Assembly (NCBI GenBank): GCA_046155505.1
Contig: JBJXFK010000079.1
Coordinates: forward strand, 1 to 6,754
DNA: 6,754 bases
Source of the DNA: JBJXFK01 sp046155505
GTDB taxonomy: Bacteria > Planctomycetota > Phycisphaerae > UBA1845 > Fen-1342
Direction: 5' to 3'
Shown: piece after piece, positions 1 to 6,482 of the stretch
How the letters are laid out: each line of letters begins with the position of its first letter
How positions within the stretch are numbered: the stretch's first letter is position 1
Notes under the pieces: generated by a model
What the model saw: only the letters and a program-made list of their open reading frames with translations
The model's database searches: none
Told to the model about the DNA's origin: nothing
Translations under genes and position numbers: made by a program

Positions 1-68
1 TCGGGGTTCGGATCGGCTCGCTGCGCTCGCGTTCACTCGCTGGCGCTTCGCGTTCGGATCGCTGGCGC
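1..68. repeat. Low-complexity GC-rich repeat at left edge
   Basis: This stretch is built from short related words (variants of gctcgc, gcgttc and tcgctgg). Two exact direct repeats are visible: gttcggatcg at 6-15 and 52-61, and tcgctggcgc at 37-46 and 59-68. I see no convincing coding frame. It lies downstream of the methyltransferase gene and runs off the window edge, so its full extent is unknown. It looks like a degenerate intergenic repeat; a copy count across the genome is needed to say whether it is dispersed. Confidence 0.5.
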
Positions 69-100
69 GATGTAAACACAATGCGAATCTCACGCCAGCG
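60..100 (-). terminator. Weak stem-loop after the methyltransferase stop
   Basis: An 8-bp perfect inverted repeat (cgctggcg at 60-67, cgccagcg at 93-100) encloses a 25-nt loop and begins about 7 nt past the methyltransferase stop codon in the minus direction. No T-tract follows it, so it does not fit an intrinsic terminator well. It could stabilise a 3' end, or simply reflect the repetitive sequence at the window edge. Confidence 0.2.
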
Positions 101-106
101 CGACTC

Positions 107-808
107 TCATACCAGTGCGACGCTCACCAGCAGCGGGGCGAGCACGTTCATTTTCCGCTGTCGAAGCGACGCGAAGCCGGCCTGCTCGATCATGCTGCGC
201 ACCGCGCTCCACGGCGCGTGATGCACGTCGCGCTCCACCGATGCGACAACCAGATCGAAAATCAACCAGCCGATCACATTGTCGCGAAAGCCGTCGATCA
301 GCACCAACATGCCGCCTGGTCGCAACACGCGCCGAAACTCTCGCACCGCCACCGGCTGATTGGGGTAGTGGTGAAACGAATTGCAGCAAGTCACCACATC
401 CACGCTCGCATTCGCCAGCGGCAATCGCTCGGCGTCGCCACGCAACGCGATCATGCGCGAAGGATTCGGCGCGCCGGCAAACTTCGCGGCGGCGCGTCGC
501 GTCATTTCTTCGCTGTAGTCGAGCCCGATCAGCGCCTCGGCCAGCGGTTCACGGGCCATGATTGACAGCAATGATCCGGTTCCGCAGCCGACGTCGAGCA
601 TGCGAAACGGGCGCTCGCCGTCAGCGGGCAGCCAGCGATAAATCTCCTCCTGGCAGGCACGAATGCTCGGAAAAAACACCAGTTCGTTGAGGCGTGAGTG
701 GTCATACGAAAGCGCCCAATGGTCGAACTCGCGCAGCGCATGTTGCTTGGCGCTCTCGCGCTGAACGGATTCGTGTGATTCGGCGTCGCCGGTCATGCGC
801 GAGATCAT
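107..808 (-). CDS. Class I SAM-dependent methyltransferase (UbiE/COQ5-like)
   Basis: The product is 233 aa from ATG 808. It has the Rossmann-fold methyltransferase motifs in order. Motif I, LDVGCGTG (about 71-78), is the glycine-rich SAM loop. GLDYSEEM follows, with D97 as the likely ribose-binding acidic residue. GDAERLPL (D125) probably contacts the adenine. A DVVTCCNSFHHYPN stretch (about 137-150) is motif II, and EFRRVLRPGGMLVLID (about 157-172) is motif III. This pattern is typical of the UbiE/COQ5 and Methyltransf_11 families; the substrate cannot be read from the sequence. The C-terminal third is hydrophobic around 177-190 and at the very end, so membrane association or a lipid-like substrate is possible. 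It lies 110 bp downstream of lpxB on the same strand. The start is uncertain: neither ATG 808 nor in-frame ATG 796 has a Shine-Dalgarno sequence, and the frame is open to ATG 916, two bases after the lpxB stop, which would translate a hairpin repeat. The fold is secure; the biological role is unknown. Confidence 0.9.
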   Translation of the reverse strand: MISRMTGDAESHESVQRESAKQHALREFDHWALSYDHSRLNELVFFPSIRACQEEIYRWLPADGERPFRMLDVGCGTGSLLSIMAREPLAEALIGLDYSEEMTRRAAAKFAGAPNPSRMIALRGDAERLPLANASVDVVTCCNSFHHYPNQPVAVREFRRVLRPGGMLVLIDGFRDNVIGWLIFDLVVASVERDVHHAPWSAVRSMIEQAGFASLRQRKMNVLAPLLVSVALV

Positions 809-834
809 AGTCGCTGCGCCGTGACGAGTGAGGT

Positions 835-897
835 GGGGGGCATCGACCTCCGGCCGGTGCGAATTGAATCGGCAGCGGCCGGAGGCCGATGCTCCCC
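835..897. repeat. Long GC-rich inverted repeat between lpxB and the methyltransferase
   Basis: Arms of 22 bases at 835-856 and 876-897 pair with one mismatch (846/886) and one G-T wobble (839/893) around a 19-base loop at 857-875. The core of both arms is cctccggccg or its complement, and a further tgc/gca pairing (858-860 with 872-874) is possible in the loop. It begins about 20 bases past the lpxB stop in the direction of transcription. No T-run follows the stem on the minus strand; it ends in a C-run. This argues against a classical intrinsic terminator and for a REP-like intergenic palindrome or a transcript-stabilising hairpin. If ATG 916 were the methyltransferase start, the repeat would be translated. 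Confidence 0.75.
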
Positions 898-918
898 GCG
901 CGATTGGGGCTGACATTT

Positions 919-2088
919 TTAGTTTGCGTTTGCCGTGCTCCGAGCGATCAGCTCGCGTGCGATCTCGGCGACGCGCACGCTGGCTGATGATTGCTCCAGC
1001 GGGCGGACGATCGCATCGAGATCGCCCACCATCTGATTTCGCCAACCTTCGTCGCGCAGGATGTTGCGCACCGTCGCCGCGACGAGCCGTGTGTCGGGCA
1101 CGCTGGGCATGAACTCGGGCACGATTCGACGCTCCGCGAGAATGTTCACCAGTGACAAATGCGGCGTTTTCAAGATCCATCGGCCGAGCGGGCGATAGAG
1201 TCGGCCGAGCAGCCCTGCGTCGTACATGACCGCCATCGGTTTGCGATAGTGCGCGACGTGCAGCGTCGCCGTGCCCGATGCGACGAGCACAAAGTCGCAC
1301 GCAGTCAGCAAACTCGCATTGTCGGCGACGACGATCTCGGCCTCGATGCCGCTGCCCGCCAGTTGGGCGGCGATGCGCTCGCCGCGCTCGGCATCGACAG
1401 CCGATATCGCGGTGCGAAACGCAAAGTCCATGCCGCGCAAGTGACGCAATACATCGAGCTGCAATTTCAGCACCGCATCGATGACGTGCTTGCGCGATCC
1501 GGGAAGTAGGGCGATCAGTGGCATCGCTGAATCGCCGCGAAGAGATTCGACGCGTTGCGGGTTTGCGTGCTCGCGCGCGAGGTATTCGAACAAAGGGTGC
1601 CCGACGAACTCGGCCTGTACGCCGTTGCGGCGGAAATAGTCCTGCTCGAACGGCAGAATGCACGCGAGCCGATCGACGATGCGGCTGATTTTGCGATTGC
1701 GCCCGGCGCGCGAGGCCCACGTCTGCGGCGCGACGTAATACAGCACGGGAATGCCGAGCCGCTTGGCTTTCGCGGCGATGCGCAGGTTCAGCTCGGGTGA
1801 GTCGATCAGGATGACGACATCGGGGCGCGACGCCTGCCACGATTTTTCGACCGCGCTCAACGCGCTCCACGCGCGGCCGATCACGGAAAGCACGCCGGTG
1901 AGCATCGCAGCATGCGCGGCGAAGTCGTACACCGTCTCGGCACCCAGCTCGCGCATGCGCGGCCCGGTGAGGCCGAAGAACCGAGCGTCCGGCAGAATCG
2001 TCTTTGCGGCGCGCATCAGCGAGGCGGCGTGTATGTCCGCCGAATCCTCGGCGACGGAAATGAAAATCTGCATGCGGGCGTTGCTCAT
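919..2088 (-). CDS. lpxB: Lipid-A-disaccharide synthase (GT19), divergent
   Basis: The product is 389 aa, the usual LpxB length (about 380). LpxB condenses UDP-2,3-diacylglucosamine with lipid X to give the tetraacyl disaccharide 1-phosphate of lipid A, at the inner face of the inner membrane. Recognisable segments are AEDSADIHAASLMRAAK (about 13-29, matching the family GEASGD...GA.LI.ALK), GLTGPRMRELG (39-49), PDVVILIDSPELN (89-101), YVAPQTWASRAGR (118-130), CILPFE (143-148), FVGHPL (161-166), LLPGSR (194-199), ASGTATLH (270-277) and SLVNILAERRIVPE (312-325). The PGSR arginine and the aspartate of the ID.P motif (D96) are kept. Several family residues differ: GEASGD is AEDSAD, PDFN is PELN, YVSPSVWAW is YVAPQTWAS, and the usual E of SGTATLE is H277. 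The frame is open upstream to 2406, but that part translates the octamer repeat and overlaps the propeller gene. ATG 2088 is preferred; ATG 2073 is an alternative (384 aa). Neither has a Shine-Dalgarno sequence. No other lpx genes are in the window. Confidence 0.88.
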   Translation of the reverse strand: MSNARMQIFISVAEDSADIHAASLMRAAKTILPDARFFGLTGPRMRELGAETVYDFAAHAAMLTGVLSVIGRAWSALSAVEKSWQASRPDVVILIDSPELNLRIAAKAKRLGIPVLYYVAPQTWASRAGRNRKISRIVDRLACILPFEQDYFRRNGVQAEFVGHPLFEYLAREHANPQRVESLRGDSAMPLIALLPGSRKHVIDAVLKLQLDVLRHLRGMDFAFRTAISAVDAERGERIAAQLAGSGIEAEIVVADNASLLTACDFVLVASGTATLHVAHYRKPMAVMYDAGLLGRLYRPLGRWILKTPHLSLVNILAERRIVPEFMPSVPDTRLVAATVRNILRDEGWRNQMVGDLDAIVRPLEQSSASVRVAEIARELIARSTANAN

Positions 2089-2111
2089 CGGGCGGGAGGA
2101 TAACCGGAGCG

Positions 2112-2191
2112 GCGACGAAGCGACGAAGCGACGAAGCGACGGAGCGAAGAAGCGACGAAGGGGCAAAGCGATGACGCTGCAAAGCGACGAT
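2112..2191. repeat. In-register 8-bp tandem repeat upstream of lpxB
   Basis: Ten consecutive octamers can be read in a fixed register. Units 1-3 and unit 6 (2152-2159) are exactly gcgacgaa. Unit 4 is gcgacgga and unit 5 is gcgaagaa. Units 7-10 (ggggcaaa, gcgatgac, gctgcaaa, gcgacgat) are progressively degenerate. The array starts 24 bases upstream of the lpxB ATG in the direction of transcription and fills about half of the 154-bp gap behind the propeller gene. On the lpxB-coding strand the unit reads ttcgtcgc. It looks like a decayed microsatellite that grew by slippage. Its place in the lpxB leader could affect expression, but nothing in the sequence shows this. No terminator was seen in the rest of the gap. 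Confidence 0.8.
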
Positions 2192-2242
2192 GTCGGGACG
2201 CCCTGCAGGCAGCGCGAATTTCGAAGAGGCGAAACGCGACAC

Positions 2243-3625
2243 CTATGCCCTGATGCGATACAGCCGGCTCTGCGTGCGCACGAATAGACCCGCAGGCGTC
2301 GCGGCGGGCGAGGACATGCTGAATTCTTCCAGCTTGCATTGACCGAGCGGCTTGTGTGCATCGCCGGCTTCGAAGATGTGCATCGTGCCGTCTTCGTCGA
2401 GCACATACAGCTTTCCGTCGGCGGCCAGAGGCGACGCGGTGATGCTCACGCCGCCTTCGCCGATGCGTTCGCGATAGAGCCGCTCGCCGGTGCCCGCATC
2501 AAATGCGGCGATGAAACCCTTGTCATACGCCACGTAAATCCTGCCGCGATAGTAAATGGGTGACGGAATGTACGGCCCGGCCTTGGTATTGCGCCAGGCG
2601 ACGAACTCGCTCTTGTCCTCGCCGCTGGTGGGCGAGATGTCGCCGCTGCCACCGAGGCGAATCGCGAGCAGCGGCTGTTGCGGTTCATTGACCGAACCGA
2701 CGCCGACGAACAGCATGTGCTCGCTGGCGATGGGCGTGGTGGCGACGGTATTGCGCAGCGCGCAGCGCCAAAGCTCTTGCCCGTCGGGCGAATAGCTGAG
2801 AATCCATGGACCGCCCGCCGCGACGATCTCGGTGCGCTGTGTAGTGCGCCATACGAACGGCGTGCTCCACCCGCTACGCACTTCGCGCTTGTTTTTCCAC
2901 AATTCGCGCCCACTGGCGGCGTCATACGCGGCGATGATCGACTCCGTGTCGTTGTCGTTGAGGATGATCACCTTGTCGTCGCACAGCGCCGGCGACGAAC
3001 CCGTGCCGAAGTCGAGATAGATCTTGCCCGGCGTGATCAATTGCGACCAAAGCGGCTTGCCCGCCATGTCGAAACAAAACAAGCCGACGTTTCCGAAAAA
3101 TGCGTAAACGCGCTGGCCGTCGGTGACGGGTGTCGCCGACGCATAGGTGTTCTTGCGATGCCGACCGCCGGGCGGCACGCCCTCATGGGCCTTTTGCTCC
3201 CAGAGAATTCCGCCGCTCTTCACGTCGAGGCAATAGACCATGTAGCGGACGATCTGCGCCGGCTGCGAAGTGGTCTCGATGTCGCGCTCAAGGATGCGTC
3301 GACCGGCCTCCGCGGGCGAAACACCTTGCTTGATGAGCTCTTCGATGTCATCGTTACCGAACAGGCCCGGCGACGGCTGCTTGGCGTCGAAGTCGGTGAT
3401 GGCCGAGGTCACGAACACCTGATCGCCCCAGATCACCGGCGACGACCAGCCGCTGCCGGGAATCTCGGTGCTCCAGACGACGTTTTCCGTCTTGGACCAC
3501 GAGGCGGGAATCGGCGCGCCGTCGGCGATGCCGGAATTTGCCGGACCGCGGAACTGATTCCAGCGCGACGGGGTGGTGCAGCCGGTGATCAGCGATAGGA
3601 CGAGCGCGAGAAGAGCGGTACGCAC
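2243..3625 (-). CDS. PQQ-like beta-propeller lipoprotein
   Basis: The product is 460 aa from GTG 3625. The N-terminus is a lipoprotein signal: MR, a hydrophobic stretch, then the lipobox ITGC with C16 as the lipidation site, so the mature protein should be membrane-anchored outside the cytoplasm. After it comes WNQFRGPANSG (22-32) and W.TEIPGSGWSSPVIWGDQVFVTS (51-74), the opening seen in planctomycete PQQ-like propellers. Blade signatures follow: CLDVKSGGILWEQ (132-144), CFDMAGKPLWSQ (184-195), AYDAASGRELWKN (233-245), SYSPDGQELWR (277-287) and AFDAGTGERLYRE (374-386). An unusual helical-looking, charged insert lies around 75-125, between the first strand pair and the first full blade signature. 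Such propellers usually act as scaffolds or binding proteins; I see no dehydrogenase catalytic domain, so enzyme activity is not implied. GTG 3625 is chosen over in-frame TTG 3637 because GGAG sits 6 bases before it. The gene follows the HEAT-repeat gene after 98 bp with no clear terminator, so co-transcription is likely. Confidence 0.9.
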   Translation of the reverse strand: MRTALLALVLSLITGCTTPSRWNQFRGPANSGIADGAPIPASWSKTENVVWSTEIPGSGWSSPVIWGDQVFVTSAITDFDAKQPSPGLFGNDDIEELIKQGVSPAEAGRRILERDIETTSQPAQIVRYMVYCLDVKSGGILWEQKAHEGVPPGGRHRKNTYASATPVTDGQRVYAFFGNVGLFCFDMAGKPLWSQLITPGKIYLDFGTGSSPALCDDKVIILNDNDTESIIAAYDAASGRELWKNKREVRSGWSTPFVWRTTQRTEIVAAGGPWILSYSPDGQELWRCALRNTVATTPIASEHMLFVGVGSVNEPQQPLLAIRLGGSGDISPTSGEDKSEFVAWRNTKAGPYIPSPIYYRGRIYVAYDKGFIAAFDAGTGERLYRERIGEGGVSITASPLAADGKLYVLDEDGTMHIFEAGDAHKPLGQCKLEEFSMSSPAATPAGLFVRTQSRLYRIRA

Positions 3626-3631
3626 GCGGGA

Positions 3632-3635
3632 CTCC
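3632..3635 (-). promoter_or_regulatory. Ribosome binding site deciding the propeller start
   Basis: GGAG on the minus strand, 6 bases before GTG 3625. The longer TTG 3637 candidate overlaps this motif and has no Shine-Dalgarno sequence of its own, so the GTG is the better start. The lipobox cysteine then falls at residue 16. Confidence 0.65.
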
Positions 3636-3723
3636 AAAGTAACGCAGGTTGATGGTGACGACAGAGCAATCGAGTGGACGAGCGGGCGGGCCGAGACCGG
3701 TCAAAACTCGACGGCATTTCGCC

Positions 3724-6228
3724 CTACACCGGGGCCGCCTCGATCGCTGCCAACTTGTCGGCCTGCGGCGCGTCGAGCGCGTAACCGCCCCACGCCGGCA
3801 CGGCGGCTCGCAGGAGATCGTGCACGAGCCGCTCATATTCGGCATCGCCGCCCGACTGCGTAACCAGCGTACGCAGCGTGTCGCGCAGGCCGCTCGCGGC
3901 GCGCGGCCCGAGCGCCGCGATCGCGGTACGGGCCGCTTCATCGCGCGGCGACGTTTTCAACGTTTCGAGGGCCGTGCGCACCCGCTCAAGGTCACGTGTC
4001 GCCTGTGTCTGTCTCATTTCGCCGATGCGTTTCTCAAGTTCGTCCCGTGCGGCTTGCGAGAACTGCGTCGGCATCGCGCTGCGCAGTGCCGCGCAGGCAT
4101 CGAGCGCCCGGTCAATCCCGTCTTTTGCCGAGATGCGTTCGATCTCGCCGCGCAGCGCCGTCCAGAGCGCATCGCCACTGACCGCGCCGCCCAGTTCGCT
4201 CAGCGTTTTGGACACATCAGCGTCGAACCGTCCGCTGCGCAGCGCGAGCATCGCCAGTGCGTCGCAAAATTCGCTTACCCGGGCCGACTTCGCCGCGACC
4301 AGATCGCGCACGCCGTTTGAGTAAGCACTAATCGCCTCCGCCGGCTGGCTCAGTTCGCTCGCTACGAGGCCGATTCGGCAGCGCAGCAGGCCCAATTCCT
4401 CGCGCGATCCGCCGCCCGCGATCGACGCTTTTTCCGCCAGCACCAGCAATTCCAGCGTGCGCTGCTGGCGGAGTGTGCCGCTGTCGGGCAGTCGCTCGAC
4501 AATCGCGTCGATTTCGCGCGGCGATGCGGCCGCGGCGATTCGTTGCACGCCGCGCCAAGCGCTCGCCCGAATGCCCTCATCGACTTCGCTGGTCGTCGCC
4601 AGTCGCGTCAGCAAAACCTGCAAGTGCGCGTCGGATGTTCCGACCTGTGCGAGCGCATCGACCGCGACGCGGCGGACGTTCAGATCGGCATCTCCTGCCG
4701 CCGGCACGATGGCGTCGACAAGCGCGCGTTCGCTTGGCGCGGTGCTGGTCGCGGTCGTCGGCAGCGCGTTGCGCGTTGTCTCGGCACGTTTCGGATCGGC
4801 AAGCGATGCAATGCCGCGAAGTGCCGCACCACGCACCGTCGCCGGTTCGCGCGCATCGGCCGAGTCGATAAATATCTGCCCGAAACGCGGATCAGCCAGG
4901 CGCGTCATGGCGCGGATCACGCGCTCGCGCCCGTTCGCTTCCTCGCGCGGCGTTTGCTGAAAGTGATCGAGTAGTGCGGTCGCCACCGCGTCGCGAGCGG
5001 CGGCGTCGAGCACGTTTCGTTCGGCCAGGCGCCCAACTGCCACAATCGCCTCCGCAGCGATCGCGGCGCCCGGATCGGTGAGCAAGCCGAGCAGCGAGGC
5101 GACTGTCTCGCTCGCACCCACGTAACCAAGCCCGTAAATGATCGCGAGCCGCACGTCCGCATCGCGTTCGCCGCCGAGCATCTGCTGAAATCGTTCGGCG
5201 TCCGCCGGGTCGCGCAGGCTGGCGACCGCGCGCACGGCAGCGCCGCGCACTGAACGCTCGGGTGCCTTCAACGTCGCGCGCAGCAGGTCGATCGTCTCGG
5301 GCGTCAGCGTGCGGCCCTCGGTGAGTTGCGCCTGCACGAGTTCAAGACCCGACAAACGCACGACATCCGACGGATCGCTGAGATAGCTGTTGAGCAGCGC
5401 GCCGCGTTCCGATTCGGGCGTGCGCAGCATGGCCTCGCGCAGCGCCGCGGTGAGCCGCTGTTCAAGCTCGCGCACACGCTGCTGAGACGCGGCGCTTTGC
5501 CGCACGAGCCGATCGATCTGCAATTGCTGCCACTGATCGACCGGCACATCGCGATACTGGCTCCACCAATCTTGTGCGTCGGCGGCACTGTCGAAATCGA
5601 ACGCGGTGGCGTGCTCGATCGCCGCGAGTGCCGGCGCGGCATATGGCCCGTCGATCGGTGAAAGCAGTGACGCGAGCGCGGCGATGGCTTCGAGCTTGGT
5701 GTGCTTGCCGAGCGCCTCGACCGCCGCGAGTCGCGCGGTCTGCGCCGCGCCGGCATCGGTCGCCAGCGCCGCGAGGCGCTCGATCACGACTTCGAGACGC
5801 GCCGCGGTCAGTGCCAAGATCGCGTTCGATCGGCAATCGGCGTCGCTGTCGCCGAGCATCGCGAGGAGCGGTTCGATATAGGCGGGATCGAAGTTCTGCG
5901 GCAGGTCGGCGAGCGCCTGCGCGACGGCGACTCGCGCCGGCCGCGCGCCGGATGTCAGAATGTGAGTGAGCCGCGCCCGCGTCTCCGACCAGTTTGCCCG
6001 CAGCAGTTCCCGCGCGCCGGTTCGCCGCGCGGCGGGCGTGTTTTGTCCCTCGATCAGGGCGATCAAGTCGAGAATGCGTTGCTGCTCTTCGGCGGGGCGA
6101 ATGGACGGCGCGGTCGCGGCCTGTGTGGTGGGGGCAGGCGCGGTGGCGGGGGCTGATGCGTTTTGCGCGAGCGCGCTGGGGCAAATCGCGATGGCGACCG
6201 CCGTGGCGCTCGTCAGCAATGCCCGCAT
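3724..6228 (-). CDS. Secreted HEAT-repeat protein
   Basis: The product is 834 aa from ATG 6228. It begins with a Sec signal peptide (MRALLTSATAVAIAICPSALA, likely cut after A21) and an Ala/Pro/Thr-rich linker (about 23-43), so it should act outside the cytoplasm. Helical HEAT-type repeats run from about 50 to 205, for example ARVAVAQALADLP, DCRSNAILALTAA and ARLAAVEALGKH. A Trp-rich motif QDWWSQYRDVPVDQW (219-233) follows, similar to WW motifs I associate with planctomycete HEAT proteins. A probable coiled coil covers about 235-268. A second HEAT block covers about 275-590, with VRGAAVRAVASLRDP, VRLAIIYGLGYVG, VRGAALRGIASLADP and VRRVAVDALAQVG. The last 240 residues are helical with a TPR-like stretch (about 610-650) and a charged region near 700-760. 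HEAT solenoids bind partners; no catalytic motif is visible and the partner is unknown. It is the first gene of the minus-strand run. ATG 6228 has GGGAG 6 bases upstream; ATG 6246 and GTG 6267 are in-frame alternatives without such a site and would put charged residues before the signal. Confidence 0.88.
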   Translation of the reverse strand: MRALLTSATAVAIAICPSALAQNASAPATAPAPTTQAATAPSIRPAEEQQRILDLIALIEGQNTPAARRTGARELLRANWSETRARLTHILTSGARPARVAVAQALADLPQNFDPAYIEPLLAMLGDSDADCRSNAILALTAARLEVVIERLAALATDAGAAQTARLAAVEALGKHTKLEAIAALASLLSPIDGPYAAPALAAIEHATAFDFDSAADAQDWWSQYRDVPVDQWQQLQIDRLVRQSAASQQRVRELEQRLTAALREAMLRTPESERGALLNSYLSDPSDVVRLSGLELVQAQLTEGRTLTPETIDLLRATLKAPERSVRGAAVRAVASLRDPADAERFQQMLGGERDADVRLAIIYGLGYVGASETVASLLGLLTDPGAAIAAEAIVAVGRLAERNVLDAAARDAVATALLDHFQQTPREEANGRERVIRAMTRLADPRFGQIFIDSADAREPATVRGAALRGIASLADPKRAETTRNALPTTATSTAPSERALVDAIVPAAGDADLNVRRVAVDALAQVGTSDAHLQVLLTRLATTSEVDEGIRASAWRGVQRIAAAASPREIDAIVERLPDSGTLRQQRTLELLVLAEKASIAGGGSREELGLLRCRIGLVASELSQPAEAISAYSNGVRDLVAAKSARVSEFCDALAMLALRSGRFDADVSKTLSELGGAVSGDALWTALRGEIERISAKDGIDRALDACAALRSAMPTQFSQAARDELEKRIGEMRQTQATRDLERVRTALETLKTSPRDEAARTAIAALGPRAASGLRDTLRTLVTQSGGDAEYERLVHDLLRAAVPAWGGYALDAPQADKLAAIEAAPV

Positions 6229-6234
6229 GAATCG

Positions 6235-6239
6235 CTCCC
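6235..6239 (-). promoter_or_regulatory. Ribosome binding site deciding the HEAT-protein start
   Basis: GGGAG on the minus strand with 6 bases to ATG 6228. It selects this start over the two longer in-frame candidates and places a clean signal peptide at the N-terminus. Confidence 0.6.
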
Positions 6240-6388
6240 GTTTCATCGTCGCGGCACCAGGCCGCACCTGTGATGCTTCGTCGATACTGGACCCATCCGT
6301 TCGCTCTTCGCTAGCGACACCGCCGAATTCTCGGGATCACCCGACCCCGTACCGGCGGCGGCGAAGCTGCATGTTGCGAACGCTTCTA

Positions 6389-6417
6389 AGACTATCCATC
6401 TCGCGCGCGTCTGTCGA
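6389..6417 (-). promoter_or_regulatory. Weak sigma-70-like promoter candidate for the HEAT-protein gene
   Basis: On the minus strand, TCGACA (-35, 5 of 6 matches) and TAGTCT (-10, 3 of 6) are separated by 17 bp. Transcription from here would leave a leader of roughly 150 nt before ATG 6228. The palindrome cluster lies just upstream, where an activator could sit. The -10 match is poor, so this is only a candidate. Confidence 0.2.
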
Positions 6418-6434
6418 CCGCAGGAGGCGCGAAG

Positions 6435-6456
6435 TTTGCGCGAACGCAAATTTGCG
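6435..6456. promoter_or_regulatory. Overlapping palindromes, operator candidate
   Basis: Three TTTGCG half-sites in alternating orientation fit in 22 bases. TTTGCG-cgaa-CGCAAA (6435-6450) is a perfect inverted repeat with a 4-bp centre. It shares its right half with the perfect 12-bp palindrome cgcaaatttgcg (6445-6456). A symmetrical cluster between divergent promoters is what a dimeric regulator site looks like. No regulator gene is visible nearby and the motif is not one I can assign to a known family. Confidence 0.4.
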
Positions 6457-6462
6457 ATGGGG

Positions 6463-6482
6463 CACGGTCGCACACGGTCGCA
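6463..6482. repeat. Perfect 10-bp tandem direct repeat
   Basis: cacggtcgca occurs twice back to back (6463-6472 and 6473-6482), so the two copies are about one helical turn apart. It lies 6 bp beyond the palindrome cluster in the divergent region. It could be a pair of half-sites for a regulator or a chance duplication. Confidence 0.5.

Noticed and set aside
2202..2209. cctgcagg palindrome in the propeller-lpxB gap
   Set aside because: An 8-bp palindrome is expected by chance in a few hundred bases, and no T-tract or partner site is next to it.
107..2242. A single open frame of 711 codons on the minus strand joining lpxB sequence to the methyltransferase
   Set aside because: Upstream of about 916 this frame is out of phase with the clear LpxB motifs and gives an Arg-rich sequence without family signatures. 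It is open only because of high GC content, so it is not a fusion protein.
2089..2406. N-terminal extension of LpxB
   Set aside because: The frame is open, but it translates the octamer repeat (LRRFVASSLRR-like) and overlaps the end of the propeller gene. The homologous LpxB start is at about 2088 or 2073.
2678..3598. 306-codon plus-strand frame antisense to the propeller gene
   Set aside because: It lies fully inside a gene with strong protein-family evidence and has no ribosome binding site or recognisable domain.
3626..3723. Possible promoter (TTGACC on the minus strand) between the HEAT and propeller genes
   Set aside because: No acceptable -10 box lies at the right spacing, so the propeller gene is more simply explained by co-transcription.
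3649..4320. 223-codon plus-strand frame antisense to the 3' end of the HEAT gene
   Set aside because: It is an Arg-rich shadow of the HEAT coding frame with no motif of its own.
6243..6473. 76-codon minus-strand frame ending in an ATGA overlap with an upstream ATG of the HEAT gene
   Set aside because: The overlapped ATG (6246) is not the preferred start, the GTG start has no Shine-Dalgarno sequence, and the composition does not look coding.
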